In this document: piece after piece, positions 9,700-18,314 of the stretch
Numbering within the stretch: position 1 is the first letter of the stretch
How the letters are laid out: each line of letters begins with the position of its first letter
Assembly (NCBI GenBank): GCA_018647605.1
Contig: JABGSU010000052.1
Coordinates: forward strand, 1-32,082
Source of the DNA: Flavobacteriaceae bacterium
GTDB taxonomy: Bacteria > Bacteroidota > Bacteroidia > Flavobacteriales > Flavobacteriaceae
DNA length: 32,082 nucleotides
Direction: 5' to 3'
Notes under the pieces: model-generated
Seen by the model: the letters and a program-made list of their open reading frames with translations, nothing else
The model's database searches: none
What the model was told of the DNA's origin: nothing
Translations under genes and position numbers: made by a program

Positions 9700-9840
9700 T
9701 TACTAATTTTTAAATTATAAAAAAAAAGTCAATATTAATAGATGGAAATCAAGTTTGATTGATATCCAAAAAAAATCAGCTATTTAAAAAGTCTTCGAAA
9801 ACAAAAAAGTAATTATCTTAACCCCAGCAAAAAGTTAAAA

Positions 9841-10455
9841 ATGTATTTCGCAATTGCGGGTAATATTGGCGCAGGTAAAACCAGTTTAGCAGAACTGCTC
9901 TCTAAAAATTATGATTGGGAAGCTCACTACGAGGATGTGATTGATAATCCTTATCTGGATGACTTCTACAATCATATGGAACGGTGGTCTTTCAATCTTC
10001 AAGTCTATTTTTTGAACAGCAGATTTCGTCAATTGAAGAATTTTAGAAATTCTAATAAAAACTTTATTCAAGATCGTACTATCTACGAGGACGCTCACAT
10101 TTTTGCTCCCAACCTGCATGCAATGGGTCTGATGAATCAAAGAGACTTTAATAATTACCAGTCGTTATTTGAGCTGATGGAGTCTATGGTACAAGGCCCA
10201 GATATGCTCATTTATCTTAGAAGTAGTATCCCTAATTTAGTGAGTAAAATCCATAAAAGAGGCAGAGAATATGAAAATTCAATCAGCATAGAGTACTTAA
10301 GTCGTTTGAATGAAAGATACGAGGCTTGGGTTTCAACTTATCAAAAGGGAAAATTATTGATCGTTGACGTCGATAAAATAGATTTTGTCGAAAATAAGGA
10401 AGATTTAGGTCAGATCATTGAGAAAATCGACGCTGAATTAAACGGTCTGTTTTAA
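9841..10455 (+). CDS. Deoxynucleoside kinase family protein
   Basis: It belongs to the P-loop deoxynucleoside kinase family (dNK/dGK type), which phosphorylates deoxyribonucleosides in nucleotide salvage. The 204-residue sequence begins MYFAIAGNIGAGKTS, with the Walker A loop at 7-14. It has the QDRTIYED motif (about 78-85), equivalent to the DRS/ERS substrate and metal region, and an arginine-rich lid HKRGREYE (about 139-146). Length and motifs match the short bacterial enzymes. The preferred nucleoside (dA, dG or dC) cannot be told from sequence. It is divergent from metK and separated from the downstream pyrophosphatase gene by about 115 nt holding a separate promoter. Confidence 0.88.
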   Translation: MYFAIAGNIGAGKTSLAELLSKNYDWEAHYEDVIDNPYLDDFYNHMERWSFNLQVYFLNSRFRQLKNFRNSNKNFIQDRTIYEDAHIFAPNLHAMGLMNQRDFNNYQSLFELMESMVQGPDMLIYLRSSIPNLVSKIHKRGREYENSISIEYLSRLNERYEAWVSTYQKGKLLIVDVDKIDFVENKEDLGQIIEKIDAELNGLF

Positions 10456-10538
10456 ACACTATCAATTATGTTTCCTTTGGTTAAAATTTGCCAGAATTTA
10501 TAGACTTTAGATTCCTTTTTTATTCTGAATGGTTTTCT

Positions 10539-10546
10539 TACTTTTG
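10539..10546 (+). promoter_or_regulatory. Promoter -7 element of hppA
   Basis: TACTTTTG matches TAnnTTTG, 24 nt before the chosen hppA ATG at 10571. It lies inside the longer open frame that begins at 10529, which argues that the upstream in-frame ATG is not the start. The -33 region is a T-run without a TTG. Confidence 0.55.
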
Positions 10547-10570
10547 GGGCCATTAATAAACCAACATTAC

Positions 10571-12811
10571 ATGAAATTTATTATAGATTTTCTACCTGTA
10601 TTTGGACTTTTGGGTTTGGTATTTGTTTTTGTAAAAAACAATTGGATTGCCAAACAAGAAGTCGGAAACGAAAAAATGGCTAAAATTGCCGAAAACATTG
10701 CCAAAGGAGCAATGTCTTTCCTAAAGGCAGAATATAGAATTCTTTCCATCTTTGTGGTCTGTTTGGCCATATTACTATACTTTAAAGGAAGCAATGAAGA
10801 AGGATCCCATGGTATGGTAGCCCTGTCTTTTGTGGTGGGTGCGATATGTTCTGCACTAGCAGGCTTTATCGGTATGCGTGTAGCAACCAAAGCCAACGTT
10901 AGAACCACCAACGCTGCTAGAACATCCCTTGGTAAAGCCTTGGAAGTGGCTTTTACGGGAGGATCTGTAATGGGCCTTGGCGTAGTTGGTTTGGGTGTAT
11001 TGGGACTTAGCAGTCTTTTTGTATTGTACCAAAATATTTGGCCTGGTGCTGCTAATCTCCCCACTGTATTGAACGTATTAACAGGATTCTCAATGGGAGC
11101 ATCTTCCATTGCGTTGTTTGCCAGAGTTGGTGGAGGAATTTACACAAAAGCAGCTGATGTAGGAGCTGACTTAGTGGGAAAAGTTGAAGCAGGAATCCCC
11201 GAAGATCATCCCTTAAACCCAGCAACCATTGCAGATAATGTAGGAGATAATGTAGGAGATGTTGCTGGAATGGGTGCAGATTTATTTGAATCTTATGTGG
11301 GTTCTATTATTGGTACAATGGTATTAGGAGCCTTTGTAATCACCCCCAACCTTGAAGGTCTAGGCGCAGTCTATCTTCCCCTTGTCTTAGCGGCCTTGGG
11401 AATTATCATATCCATTATCGGAACTTTCTTTGTCAAAGTTAGAGAAGGAGGAAATCCTCAATCCGCTTTAAATATTGGCGAATTCGGTTCTGCTGGTCTT
11501 ATGGTAATCGTTTCCTATTTTGTCATTAACAGCATGATCCCTGAGTTAACTGAAGGTTTACCCTTTGGATCATTGGGTGTCTTTTTTGCCACCCTAGCTG
11601 GATTGGTCGCTGGTTTGGGAGTTGGAAAAATTACTGAATATTATACTGGAACAGGTACTAAACCTGTCTCTGCAATTGTTCGTCAATCAGAAACTGGAGC
11701 AGCGACCAACATTATCGCTGGTTTGGGGGTTGGAATGATGTCAACCATGATTCCTATTTTATTGATCGCAGCTGCCATTTTAGTCTCTCATCACTACGCA
11801 GGGCTCTATGGTATTGCCATAGCAGCTGTGGGAATGTTGGCCAATACGGGAATCCAATTGGCTGTTGACGCCTACGGACCTATCTCTGACAATGCAGGAG
11901 GTATTGCTGAAATGGCAGAATTACCTGCCGAAGTAAGAGAACGTACAGATAAATTAGATGCTGTTGGAAACACTACCGCTGCCATTGGAAAAGGTTTTGC
12001 TATTGCCTCTGCTGCTTTGACAGCCTTAGCCTTATTTTCTGCCTTCATGCAAGTAGCTAATGTTACTGCTATCGACGTTTCCAAGCCAAAAGTAATGGCT
12101 GGACTTTTGGTAGGAGGTATGTTGCCTTTCGTTTTTTCTGCACTCTCAATGAATGCTGTTGGACGAGCGGCCATGTCGATGATCGAAGAAGTTAGGAGAC
12201 AGTTTAAGGACATTCCTGAATTAAAAGCAGCTCTTGAAATCATGCGTAAGTATGACGCTGATATTTCTAAAGCAAACAAAAAGGATCGTGCCATTTTTGA
12301 TGCTGCCGACGGCAAAGCAGATTATGAAAAGTGTGTTGAAATCTCAACAAAAGCTTCCATCAAAGAAATGGTTATGCCTGGACTTCTGGCCATACTAGTT
12401 CCTGTAGCTGTTGGGTTATTAGGCGGGGCAGAAATGCTCGGAGGTTTATTGGCTGGTGTTACCACTTGTGGAATTTTAATGGCCATATTCCAATCCAACG
12501 CAGGAGGTGCATGGGACAATGCTAAAAAGATGATAGAAACCGACGGCAAAAAGGGATCTGAAGCCCACAAAGCTGCTGTTGTAGGAGATACCGTTGGAGA
12601 TCCATTTAAAGATACTTCCGGGCCTTCTCTTAATATTTTATTGAAATTAATGTCTGTGGTCGCCTTAGTAATTGCTCCTACTGTAGCACTTGAGGTAGAT
12701 TCAATGGGTGAGAAAGTTGAAAAAATAGAACACACCATCACTTTAGAAGAGGAAAAAGAGTCTGACATTGCAGACAATAGTATTCCTTATGAAGATGTCG
12801 TCAAAAAATAG
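10571..12811 (+). CDS. hppA: Membrane-bound ion-translocating pyrophosphatase, K+-dependent type
   Basis: This integral membrane enzyme hydrolyses pyrophosphate and pumps H+ or Na+ out of the cytoplasm. The 746-residue protein has many hydrophobic segments. It contains the pyrophosphate-binding stretch [18 protein letters not shown] (187-204), followed by [21 protein letters not shown], and near the C-terminus [18 protein letters not shown]. The motif [10 protein letters not shown] (465-474) has Ala where K+-independent enzymes have Lys, placing it in the K+-dependent class; the pumped ion cannot be decided. The last about 30 residues form an acidic, charged cytoplasmic-type tail. I start at ATG 10571 ([12 protein letters not shown]) rather than 10529, because the first 14 codons overlap the promoter element. 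A strong terminator follows. Confidence 0.96.
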   Translation: MKFIIDFLPVFGLLGLVFVFVKNNWIAKQEVGNEKMAKIAENIAKGAMSFLKAEYRILSIFVVCLAILLYFKGSNEEGSHGMVALSFVVGAICSALAGFIGMRVATKANVRTTNAARTSLGKALEVAFTGGSVMGLGVVGLGVLGLSSLFVLYQNIWPGAANLPTVLNVLTGFSMGASSIALFARVGGGIYTKAADVGADLVGKVEAGIPEDHPLNPATIADNVGDNVGDVAGMGADLFESYVGSIIGTMVLGAFVITPNLEGLGAVYLPLVLAALGIIISIIGTFFVKVREGGNPQSALNIGEFGSAGLMVIVSYFVINSMIPELTEGLPFGSLGVFFATLAGLVAGLGVGKITEYYTGTGTKPVSAIVRQSETGAATNIIAGLGVGMMSTMIPILLIAAAILVSHHYAGLYGIAIAAVGMLANTGIQLAVDAYGPISDNAGGIAEMAELPAEVRERTDKLDAVGNTTAAIGKGFAIASAALTALALFSAFMQVANVTAIDVSKPKVMAGLLVGGMLPFVFSALSMNAVGRAAMSMIEEVRRQFKDIPELKAALEIMRKYDADISKANKKDRAIFDAADGKADYEKCVEISTKASIKEMVMPGLLAILVPVAVGLLGGAEMLGGLLAGVTTCGILMAIFQSNAGGAWDNAKKMIETDGKKGSEAHKAAVVGDTVGDPFKDTSGPSLNILLKLMSVVALVIAPTVALEVDSMGEKVEKIEHTITLEEEKESDIADNSIPYEDVVKK

Positions 12812-12846
12812 TATTGACTACTAATACCCTCTTTTTAAAAATTTTT

Positions 12847-12880
12847 AAGCCCAACAACAAAAATTGTTGGGCTTTTTCTT
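12847..12880 (+). terminator. Rho-independent terminator after hppA
   Basis: An 11-bp perfect stem AAGCCCAACAA / TTGTTGGGCTT (12847-12857 with 12864-12874), with a six-base loop, is followed by a T-rich run. It lies 36 nt after the hppA stop. The A-run side is short, so it is probably effective mainly for the plus strand. The remaining sequence up to pdhB (12881-13037) shows no gene. Confidence 0.9.
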
Positions 12881-13037
12881 TCTACATAGACGTTGCTAAA
12901 TTACGACTGTTGAACTGGAATAAAAATTTGGTTTAAAAAATCAATTTCTCTTCGATCTTTTGGGTATAAAGGGATTGAGTAGCTGTTGAAGTTTATTCAA
13001 GTAAGATTGAATCATTGAAGTTGTAAAATTTATAATC

Positions 13038-14018
13038 TTATTTTACATACATCACTTTATTTACCGCTTTGACTACATCATCACTGTTGGGAAGCCATTC
13101 AGCCAGTAAAACAGGGGAATAGGGTGCTGGAGTATCGGCAGTATTGATTTTTTCAACAGGAGCATCTAGATAATCAAATATTTGATTTTGAACCTGATAG
13201 GTGATTTCAGTAGAAATATTCCCAAAAGGCCAGGATTCTTCCAATATAACCAGTCGATTGGTCTTTTTAACCGAATTAAATATGGACTCATAATCCATGG
13301 GGCGGATTGTCCTTAAATCTATAATTTCACATTCAATTCCTTCTTTAGCAAGGGTATCAGCAGCAGCATAGGCCGCTTTAATGATTTTTCCAAAGGAAAC
13401 TATCGTTACATCTTTTCCTTCTCTTTTGATATCGGCGACACCGATGGGAAGGGTATATTCTCCTTCGGGAACTTCTCCCTTGTCACCATACATTTGCTCT
13501 GACTCCATAAATATCACAGGATCTTCATCTCTAATGGCTGATTTCAAAAGGCCTTTGGCGTCGTAAGGATTGGAAGGAACAATTACTTTAAGTCCAGGAC
13601 AGTTGGCATACCAACTTTCAAAAGCTTGGGAATGGGTAGCAGCCAATTGACCTGCAGAAGCTGTGGGACCCCTAAAAACAATAGGACAAGGAAATTGCCC
13701 TCCTGACATCTGACGAATTTTGGCAGCATTATTAATGATTTGATCAATACCCACCAAAGCAAAATTAAATGTCATAAATTCGATAATGGGACGGTTACCC
13801 GTCATTGTAGAGCCAACTCCTATACCGGAAAAACCTAACTCTGAGATGGGAGTGTCAATTACTCGTTTTTCTCCAAATTCGTCTAGCATTCCTTTTGAAG
13901 CCTTATAAGCGCCGTTATATTCAGCGACCTCTTCACCCATCAAATAGATAGTGTCATCTCTTCGCATTTCTTCAGACATGGCTTGGCAAATGGCTTCTCT
14001 AAACTGAATTGTTTTCAT
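13038..14018 (-). CDS. pdhB: Pyruvate dehydrogenase E1 component, beta subunit
   Basis: This is the beta subunit of the alpha2-beta2 type E1, which with the alpha subunit binds thiamine diphosphate and decarboxylates pyruvate for acetyl-CoA synthesis. The 326-residue sequence has the family start TIQFREAICQAMSEEM, the GEEVAEYNGAYKASKGM segment and TPISELGFSGIGVG, whose Glu is the one expected to contact the cofactor. The transketolase C-terminal domain holds ECEIIDLRTIRPMD (about 225-238) and LEESWPFGNI. E1-alpha and E2 genes are not adjacent in this window; upstream lies the divergent nuclease-family gene. A branched-chain 2-oxoacid dehydrogenase beta subunit is the main alternative but is less likely from overall similarity. 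Confidence 0.93.
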   Translation of the reverse strand: MKTIQFREAICQAMSEEMRRDDTIYLMGEEVAEYNGAYKASKGMLDEFGEKRVIDTPISELGFSGIGVGSTMTGNRPIIEFMTFNFALVGIDQIINNAAKIRQMSGGQFPCPIVFRGPTASAGQLAATHSQAFESWYANCPGLKVIVPSNPYDAKGLLKSAIRDEDPVIFMESEQMYGDKGEVPEGEYTLPIGVADIKREGKDVTIVSFGKIIKAAYAAADTLAKEGIECEIIDLRTIRPMDYESIFNSVKKTNRLVILEESWPFGNISTEITYQVQNQIFDYLDAPVEKINTADTPAPYSPVLLAEWLPNSDDVVKAVNKVMYVK

Positions 14019-14037
14019 TAAATTATTTTTGGAATTA

Positions 14038-14045
14038 CAAATTTA
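14038..14045 (-). promoter_or_regulatory. Promoter -7 element of pdhB
   Basis: TAAATTTG on the minus strand fits TAnnTTTG and lies 20 nt upstream of the pdhB ATG, giving a leader of roughly a dozen bases. No clear -33 TTG is present. No equally good element is seen for the divergent gene at 14168. Confidence 0.5.
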
Positions 14046-14167
14046 ATTAAATGCTGAATGATTAATTGGGTATTGTAGCAATAATTTTCACAAAATTTGA
14101 CTACAAAAAGCAATAATTTGTACTAAGAATACTTTATAAATTCATTAAATTGGCTTTACAGGATTTT

Positions 14168-14791
14168 ATGAAATTAATTCAATTAAAAATTAAAGGGATT
14201 TCCTATAGCGAAACGCAAACAGGTGCCTATGCACTAATTTTAAACGAAGTCGATGGAAACAGGAAATTACCAATCATCATTGGTGGTTTTGAAGCGCAAT
14301 CCATTGCAATAGCATTGGAAAAAGAGCTAAAGCCAAAACGTCCTTTGACCCATGACCTTTTTAAAAATTTTGCGGAAAGATTTAGTGTTTATGTCAAGCA
14401 GGTAATTATTCACAAATTGGTAGATGGTGTTTTTTACTCGAGCTTGATCTGTGAAAGGGATAAAATTGAAGAAATTATTGACGCCAGAACTTCTGATGCT
14501 ATTGCAATGGCCTTGAGATTTGGTGCCCCCATTTTTATATATGATTCCATTCTTAAACAAGCAGGATTTGACGAAAGTATTATGAAAGATGATAAAAAAA
14601 ATAAGGGAGGTGATAATTGGATACAAAATTTTGTAGAAGAACAAAGTAAACAAAAAGCTGTTCCAGACGATTTAAAAAAACTTTCTCTATCCAAACTCAA
14701 ATCGCTTTTGGATAAATTGGTAAACCTTGAAGATTACGAAAAAGCAGTGAAAATTAGAGATGAAATTTCAAAAAGAAAATCTAGCAAATAG
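14168..14791 (+). CDS. Bifunctional nuclease family protein (DUF151) with C-terminal UvrB/C-like motif
   Basis: The protein of 207 residues carries a DUF151 / bifunctional nuclease (BFN) domain at about 1-135, seen in KLPIIIGGFEAQSIAIALE, RPLTHDLFKNF and IDARTSDAIAMALRFGAPIF. The C-terminal segment LKSLLDKLVNLEDYEKAVKIRDEI (about 178-201) looks like a UVR motif, the UvrB-UvrC interaction helix pair. Plant BFN proteins have RNase/DNase activity; the function of the bacterial homologues is poorly known. I chose the ATG at 14168, which gives MKLIQLKIKGISYSETQ; the frame also opens upstream at 14150, but those six extra residues are not part of the domain. It is transcribed away from pdhB and followed by thyA after 85 nt. 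Confidence 0.85.
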   Translation: MKLIQLKIKGISYSETQTGAYALILNEVDGNRKLPIIIGGFEAQSIAIALEKELKPKRPLTHDLFKNFAERFSVYVKQVIIHKLVDGVFYSSLICERDKIEEIIDARTSDAIAMALRFGAPIFIYDSILKQAGFDESIMKDDKKNKGGDNWIQNFVEEQSKQKAVPDDLKKLSLSKLKSLLDKLVNLEDYEKAVKIRDEISKRKSSK

Positions 14792-14876
14792 CTGTTAATT
14801 TTTTTTTGAAAACTATTTCTATTTGCAAGCATGTGAGCCTTTCTATAACTTATTTTTAATCTTATTACATTAAGAC

Positions 14877-15701
14877 ATGCAACAATATTTAGATCTTGTT
14901 CGCCATATTCAAGAACAAGGAGTAGCCAAAACGGACCGGACGGGAACGGGAACTAAAAGTGTTTTCGGTTACCAAATGCGATTTGATTTAACAGAGGGAT
15001 TTCCATTAGTTACAACCAAAAAAATCCATGTTAAATCAGTTATTCACGAACTGCTATGGTTTCTCAAAGGTGATACCAACACTCAATACTTAACAGAAAA
15101 TGGTGTAAAAATATGGAATGAATGGGCAGATGAAAATGGAGATTTAGGCCCTGTCTATGGACACCAATGGCGGAATTGGAACGATGAGGGTATTGATCAG
15201 ATCAAATCAGTAATAGAAACTTTGAAAACTAATCCTGACAGTAGAAGAATGCTTGTTTCGGCTTGGAATCCTAGCGTGCTTCCCGACACCTCCGTATCTT
15301 TTTCTGAGAATGTTGCCAATTACAAAGCGGCTTTACCTCCTTGTCACGCCTTTTTCCAATTCTATGTAGCCGATGGAAAACTCTCTTGTCAACTCTACCA
15401 AAGAAGTGCAGATCTTTTCTTGGGAGTTCCTTTTAACATTGCATCCTATGCACTTTTGAATCTGATGGTAGCCCAAGTTTGTGATTTAAAACCAGGTAAC
15501 TTTATACATACCTTTGGGGATGTCCACATCTATTCCAACCATAAAGAACAACTAGAAGAACAACTCAGTAGGAGTCCAAAGCCACTTCCTGAAATGAAAT
15601 TGAATCCTGAAATCAAAGATATTTTTGATTTTAAATACGAGGATATTACACTCAACGGATATGATCCTCACCCTTTGATTAGGGGCAAGGTTGCCGTTTA
15701 A
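14877..15701 (+). CDS. thyA: Thymidylate synthase
   Basis: It converts dUMP to dTMP using methylene-THF and yields dihydrofolate, which the folA product at 16852-17421 recycles. The 274-residue sequence has the dUMP phosphate Arg region [10 protein letters not shown] (19-28), the catalytic Cys156 in [11 protein letters not shown], and [19 protein letters not shown]. Compared with the Escherichia coli enzyme there is an insertion of about ten residues (about 138-150, [13 protein letters not shown]) before the catalytic loop, as seen in other Bacteroidota. The gene is complete. Its stop codon lies 1 nt from the stop of the convergent PLP enzyme, leaving no room for a terminator between them. 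Confidence 0.97.
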   Translation: MQQYLDLVRHIQEQGVAKTDRTGTGTKSVFGYQMRFDLTEGFPLVTTKKIHVKSVIHELLWFLKGDTNTQYLTENGVKIWNEWADENGDLGPVYGHQWRNWNDEGIDQIKSVIETLKTNPDSRRMLVSAWNPSVLPDTSVSFSENVANYKAALPPCHAFFQFYVADGKLSCQLYQRSADLFLGVPFNIASYALLNLMVAQVCDLKPGNFIHTFGDVHIYSNHKEQLEEQLSRSPKPLPEMKLNPEIKDIFDFKYEDITLNGYDPHPLIRGKVAV

Positions 15702-15702
15702 A

Positions 15703-16743
15703 TCAAATTTGATTTACTTCTTTAAGAATATTAATCAGTTGATCGATTTCGTTTTTTGTATTGTAAAAATGTACAGAAAAACGCAGGTATCCCCCTCTGT
15801 AAGCCGCTCGCACATTAGAGGTTTCCAGGCTTTTCAAAACCTCCTCTTCCGATGCAATACTCAGAATGGAACTTTGACTTGAGCGCTGGTGAAATTTAGG
15901 AATCCAACCTATATTGAGCAGCTCTTTTCTTAATGTATTGCTGAGCATTTTGTTTCTTTCGACCAATTGCCCGAAATCATGAGCTGTCAAATAGTCCATC
16001 GCGAAAACCAATGATGCAGCCCCCAAAATATTAAAATGTCCCGTAAATACCTTTTGATGAAAGGTCTCTCCATTTGTATTTGTTAATTCAAAAAATCGAT
16101 CTGATAAGACTATAAAACCATTACCAAAACCCGCCAACAACCATTTATAACCGCTACATACAACTGCATCAAAGGGAGAATTAGAAAAATTAAAATGATC
16201 TGTACCTATAAATTGAGTAGCATCACCTATAATAAGCAATTGCGGGTATTGTTCACGAAGGTTGTCCAAAAAATCAAAATCAATTTTTAGCCCATTGGTA
16301 TACTGAACAATACTAATTACCAATGCATCATATTTGTTTTGAGCCAAAGCCTGATCAATTTTGTCTTCCAAGCGTTCCTCCATCGTCAGATAAAAATGAT
16401 TAAAATCTCTCTCCTCAATGGCATCAACAAGAGAATGGTAATCGTCTTTTATGCATAAAATATTACTTCCTTTTTGAATACTGTCCAAAACATATCTTAT
16501 ACCTACGGAAAAATTAGAAACAAAATAAGTCTGTTCTTTTTTAGACTCAACAAACTGGGCAATGGACGCGTGAGTATTATCCAATTGGTCGTAGGCCTCT
16601 ATTTTATATTGGTCTCCGTTGAGCAAATAATTCTGCTCATAATTGGTTCTAAAATCATACAAAGGCTGAGACATCAAGCCTACATAGGCCGTGTTGAAAT
16701 AAGTACATGATTTCAGGGCTGGGAAATCGTTATGAAAGGTCAT
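15703..16743 (-). CDS. Aminotransferase class V-fold PLP enzyme
   Basis: The 346-residue protein is a fold-type I PLP enzyme of the class V family, which includes cysteine desulfurases, kynureninases and isopenicillin-N epimerases. The PLP lysine is Lys200 in CSGYKWLLAGFGNGF, and Asp174 in IIGDATQFIG should contact the pyridine nitrogen. The N-terminal CTYFNTAYVGLMSQP matches the substrate-entry loop of these enzymes. No cysteine-containing desulfurase loop is visible, so it is probably not a classical IscS/SufS. The substrate is unknown. It lies antisense between thyA and folA and ends 1 nt from thyA. A TAATTTTG promoter element lies upstream. Confidence 0.82.
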   Translation of the reverse strand: MTFHNDFPALKSCTYFNTAYVGLMSQPLYDFRTNYEQNYLLNGDQYKIEAYDQLDNTHASIAQFVESKKEQTYFVSNFSVGIRYVLDSIQKGSNILCIKDDYHSLVDAIEERDFNHFYLTMEERLEDKIDQALAQNKYDALVISIVQYTNGLKIDFDFLDNLREQYPQLLIIGDATQFIGTDHFNFSNSPFDAVVCSGYKWLLAGFGNGFIVLSDRFFELTNTNGETFHQKVFTGHFNILGAASLVFAMDYLTAHDFGQLVERNKMLSNTLRKELLNIGWIPKFHQRSSQSSILSIASEEEVLKSLETSNVRAAYRGGYLRFSVHFYNTKNEIDQLINILKEVNQI

Positions 16744-16771
16744 AAATAAATTAGAAAGCGTACATTTGATT

Positions 16772-16779
16772 CAAAATTA
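16772..16779 (-). promoter_or_regulatory. Promoter -7 element of the class V PLP enzyme
   Basis: TAATTTTG on the minus strand fits TAnnTTTG and lies about 29 nt upstream of the ATG. There is no clear -33 TTG at the right distance. Confidence 0.45.
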
Positions 16780-16851
16780 GTTTATTTCAGTATATTTTGA
16801 TGACTAATTTCTTATTATGTCTAAAAGCAAAATTCACCTCCCTTTAAACCT

Positions 16852-17421
16852 ATGAATTCAAAAGGAAAAATAGATACAGTAAAAGATGATTTTCCTGAAT
16901 CGAGTAGTTTGAATGAAAAAACAGAAGGTCCCAAAGTCCCCCATCAAAAAGTCACCCTTATTGCTGCCATTGATGAAAATCGTGTTTTGGGAAAAGACAA
17001 CCAATTGATTTGGCATTTACCTGAAGATTTAAAACGTTTCAAACGCTTGACCACCAACCACGCTATCATTATGGGAAGAAAAACATTCGAGTCCTTACCC
17101 AAAGCACTTCCCAACCGACATAATATCGTTGTAACTAGAAATAGAAACTATTCCAAAGAAGGTGTCACTATATGCCATAGACTAGAGGAAGCGATTTCCA
17201 GCGCAAGTGAAGACAAACAACCTTTTATTATTGGAGGAGGGCAGATATACGAACAAGCCATTGGATTGGCCTCAGTGATTGAATTAACAAAAATCCACGA
17301 TCAATTTGAAGGAGATGTTTTTTTTCCAGAAATAGACAATGACAAGTGGACCATTATAAATGAACAACCCATGGAACATCCAGAATTTGATTATTCTTTT
17401 GTAACCTACATTAAAAAATAA
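16852..17421 (+). CDS. folA: Dihydrofolate reductase with N-terminal extension
   Basis: It reduces dihydrofolate to tetrahydrofolate with NADPH. The DHFR core begins near residue 34 (KVTLIAAIDENRVLGK). It contains the catalytic acid Asp59 in WHLPEDLKRFK, the NADPH-binding IIMGRKTFESLP (about 72-83) and IIGGGQIYEQAI (about 124-135). The 189-residue protein carries about 33 extra, hydrophilic, charged residues at the N-terminus. There is no ATG, GTG or TTG codon at the core boundary, so the extension seems to be real, or the start is a rarer codon. fabD follows after 7 nt and is probably co-transcribed. Confidence 0.93.
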   Translation: MNSKGKIDTVKDDFPESSSLNEKTEGPKVPHQKVTLIAAIDENRVLGKDNQLIWHLPEDLKRFKRLTTNHAIIMGRKTFESLPKALPNRHNIVVTRNRNYSKEGVTICHRLEEAISSASEDKQPFIIGGGQIYEQAIGLASVIELTKIHDQFEGDVFFPEIDNDKWTIINEQPMEHPEFDYSFVTYIKK

Positions 17422-17428
17422 TTCCTTT

Positions 17429-18310
17429 ATGAAAGCATTTGTGTTTCCTGGACAAGGATCCCAGTATACTGGAATGGGAAAAGATCTGTTTGATCGATTC
17501 GAAAGGGCTAAAAAAATGTTTAAAGCCTCGGATGAAATTTTGGGATTTGAACTTTCCAAAATTCTACTAGAGGGCACCAAAGAGGAACTCCAGCAAACCA
17601 GAGTTACCCAACCTGCAATCTACTTGCATTCAGTCATTACCTCAGAGGTAATCGGAAATAATTTTCAACCAGATGCAGTGGCCGGTCACTCTTTGGGAGA
17701 ATTTTCAGCTTTAACTGCTACTGGAACTATTAATTTTGAATCGGGTCTAAAATTGGTTTCCCAAAGGGCGGAAGCCATGCAGAAAGCCTGCAACCTCAGT
17801 AAAGGGACTATGGCAGCAGTGCTGGGCTTAGAGGACAAAAAAGTAGAAGAAGTTTGTGATCAAATCAAAGGTATAGTAGTAGCTGCCAATTACAATTGTC
17901 CAGGTCAACTGGTAATTTCGGGAAGCGTCGAGGCCATCACTTTGGCCTGCGAAGCTTTAAAAGATGCTGGAGCCAGAAGAGCACTAGTATTACCTGTTGG
18001 AGGAGCTTTTCACTCTCCCTTGATGGAGCCTGCCAGAAGTGAACTTGCCAATGCTATTGACGATACTCAATTCTCCGCTCCAAAATGTCCTGTTTATCAA
18101 AATACCATAGCTAGGGCTGTTACAGATCCTATTGAGATTCAGAAAAACTTGATTGCCCAATTAACAGCTCCAGTAAAATGGACACAAAGTATAAATGCTA
18201 TGATTGAGGCAGGGATTTCTGAATTTGTCGAGGTAGGGCCAGGAAAAGTATTACAGGGATTGATCAAGAAAATTTCTCCCGATGTAACAACATCAGCAGC
18301 AGAGATCTAA
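17429..18310 (+). CDS. fabD: Malonyl-CoA:ACP transacylase
   Basis: It transfers malonate from CoA to acyl carrier protein to supply fatty acid elongation. The 293-residue protein begins KAFVFPGQGSQYTGMG. It has the nucleophile Ser88 in GHSLGEFSAL, the carboxylate-binding Arg112 in SQRAEAMQ and His194 in GGAFHSPLM, which are the expected catalytic residues. Other fatty acid genes are not next to it; folA lies 7 nt upstream. The stop is 4 nt from that of the convergent DegT-family gene. Identification is firm. Confidence 0.97.
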   Translation: MKAFVFPGQGSQYTGMGKDLFDRFERAKKMFKASDEILGFELSKILLEGTKEELQQTRVTQPAIYLHSVITSEVIGNNFQPDAVAGHSLGEFSALTATGTINFESGLKLVSQRAEAMQKACNLSKGTMAAVLGLEDKKVEEVCDQIKGIVVAANYNCPGQLVISGSVEAITLACEALKDAGARRALVLPVGGAFHSPLMEPARSELANAIDDTQFSAPKCPVYQNTIARAVTDPIEIQKNLIAQLTAPVKWTQSINAMIEAGISEFVEVGPGKVLQGLIKKISPDVTTSAAEI

Positions 18311-18314
18311 TCGC

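Noticed and set aside
10529-10570. Upstream ATG extending hppA by 14 residues
   Set aside because: The stretch contains the best promoter element (TACTTTTG), so it is probably not translated; the start at 10571 gives the usual membrane-leading N-terminus.
11872-12777. Long open frames antisense to hppA
   Set aside because: Their proteins are Ala/Ser/Pro-rich shadows of the membrane protein on the other strand, with no recognisable domain.
14784-14826. Inverted repeat GCAAATAG / CTATTTGC after the nuclease-family gene
   Set aside because: The loop is 27 nt, the stem 8 bp and there is no T-run after it; likely chance in AT-rich DNA.
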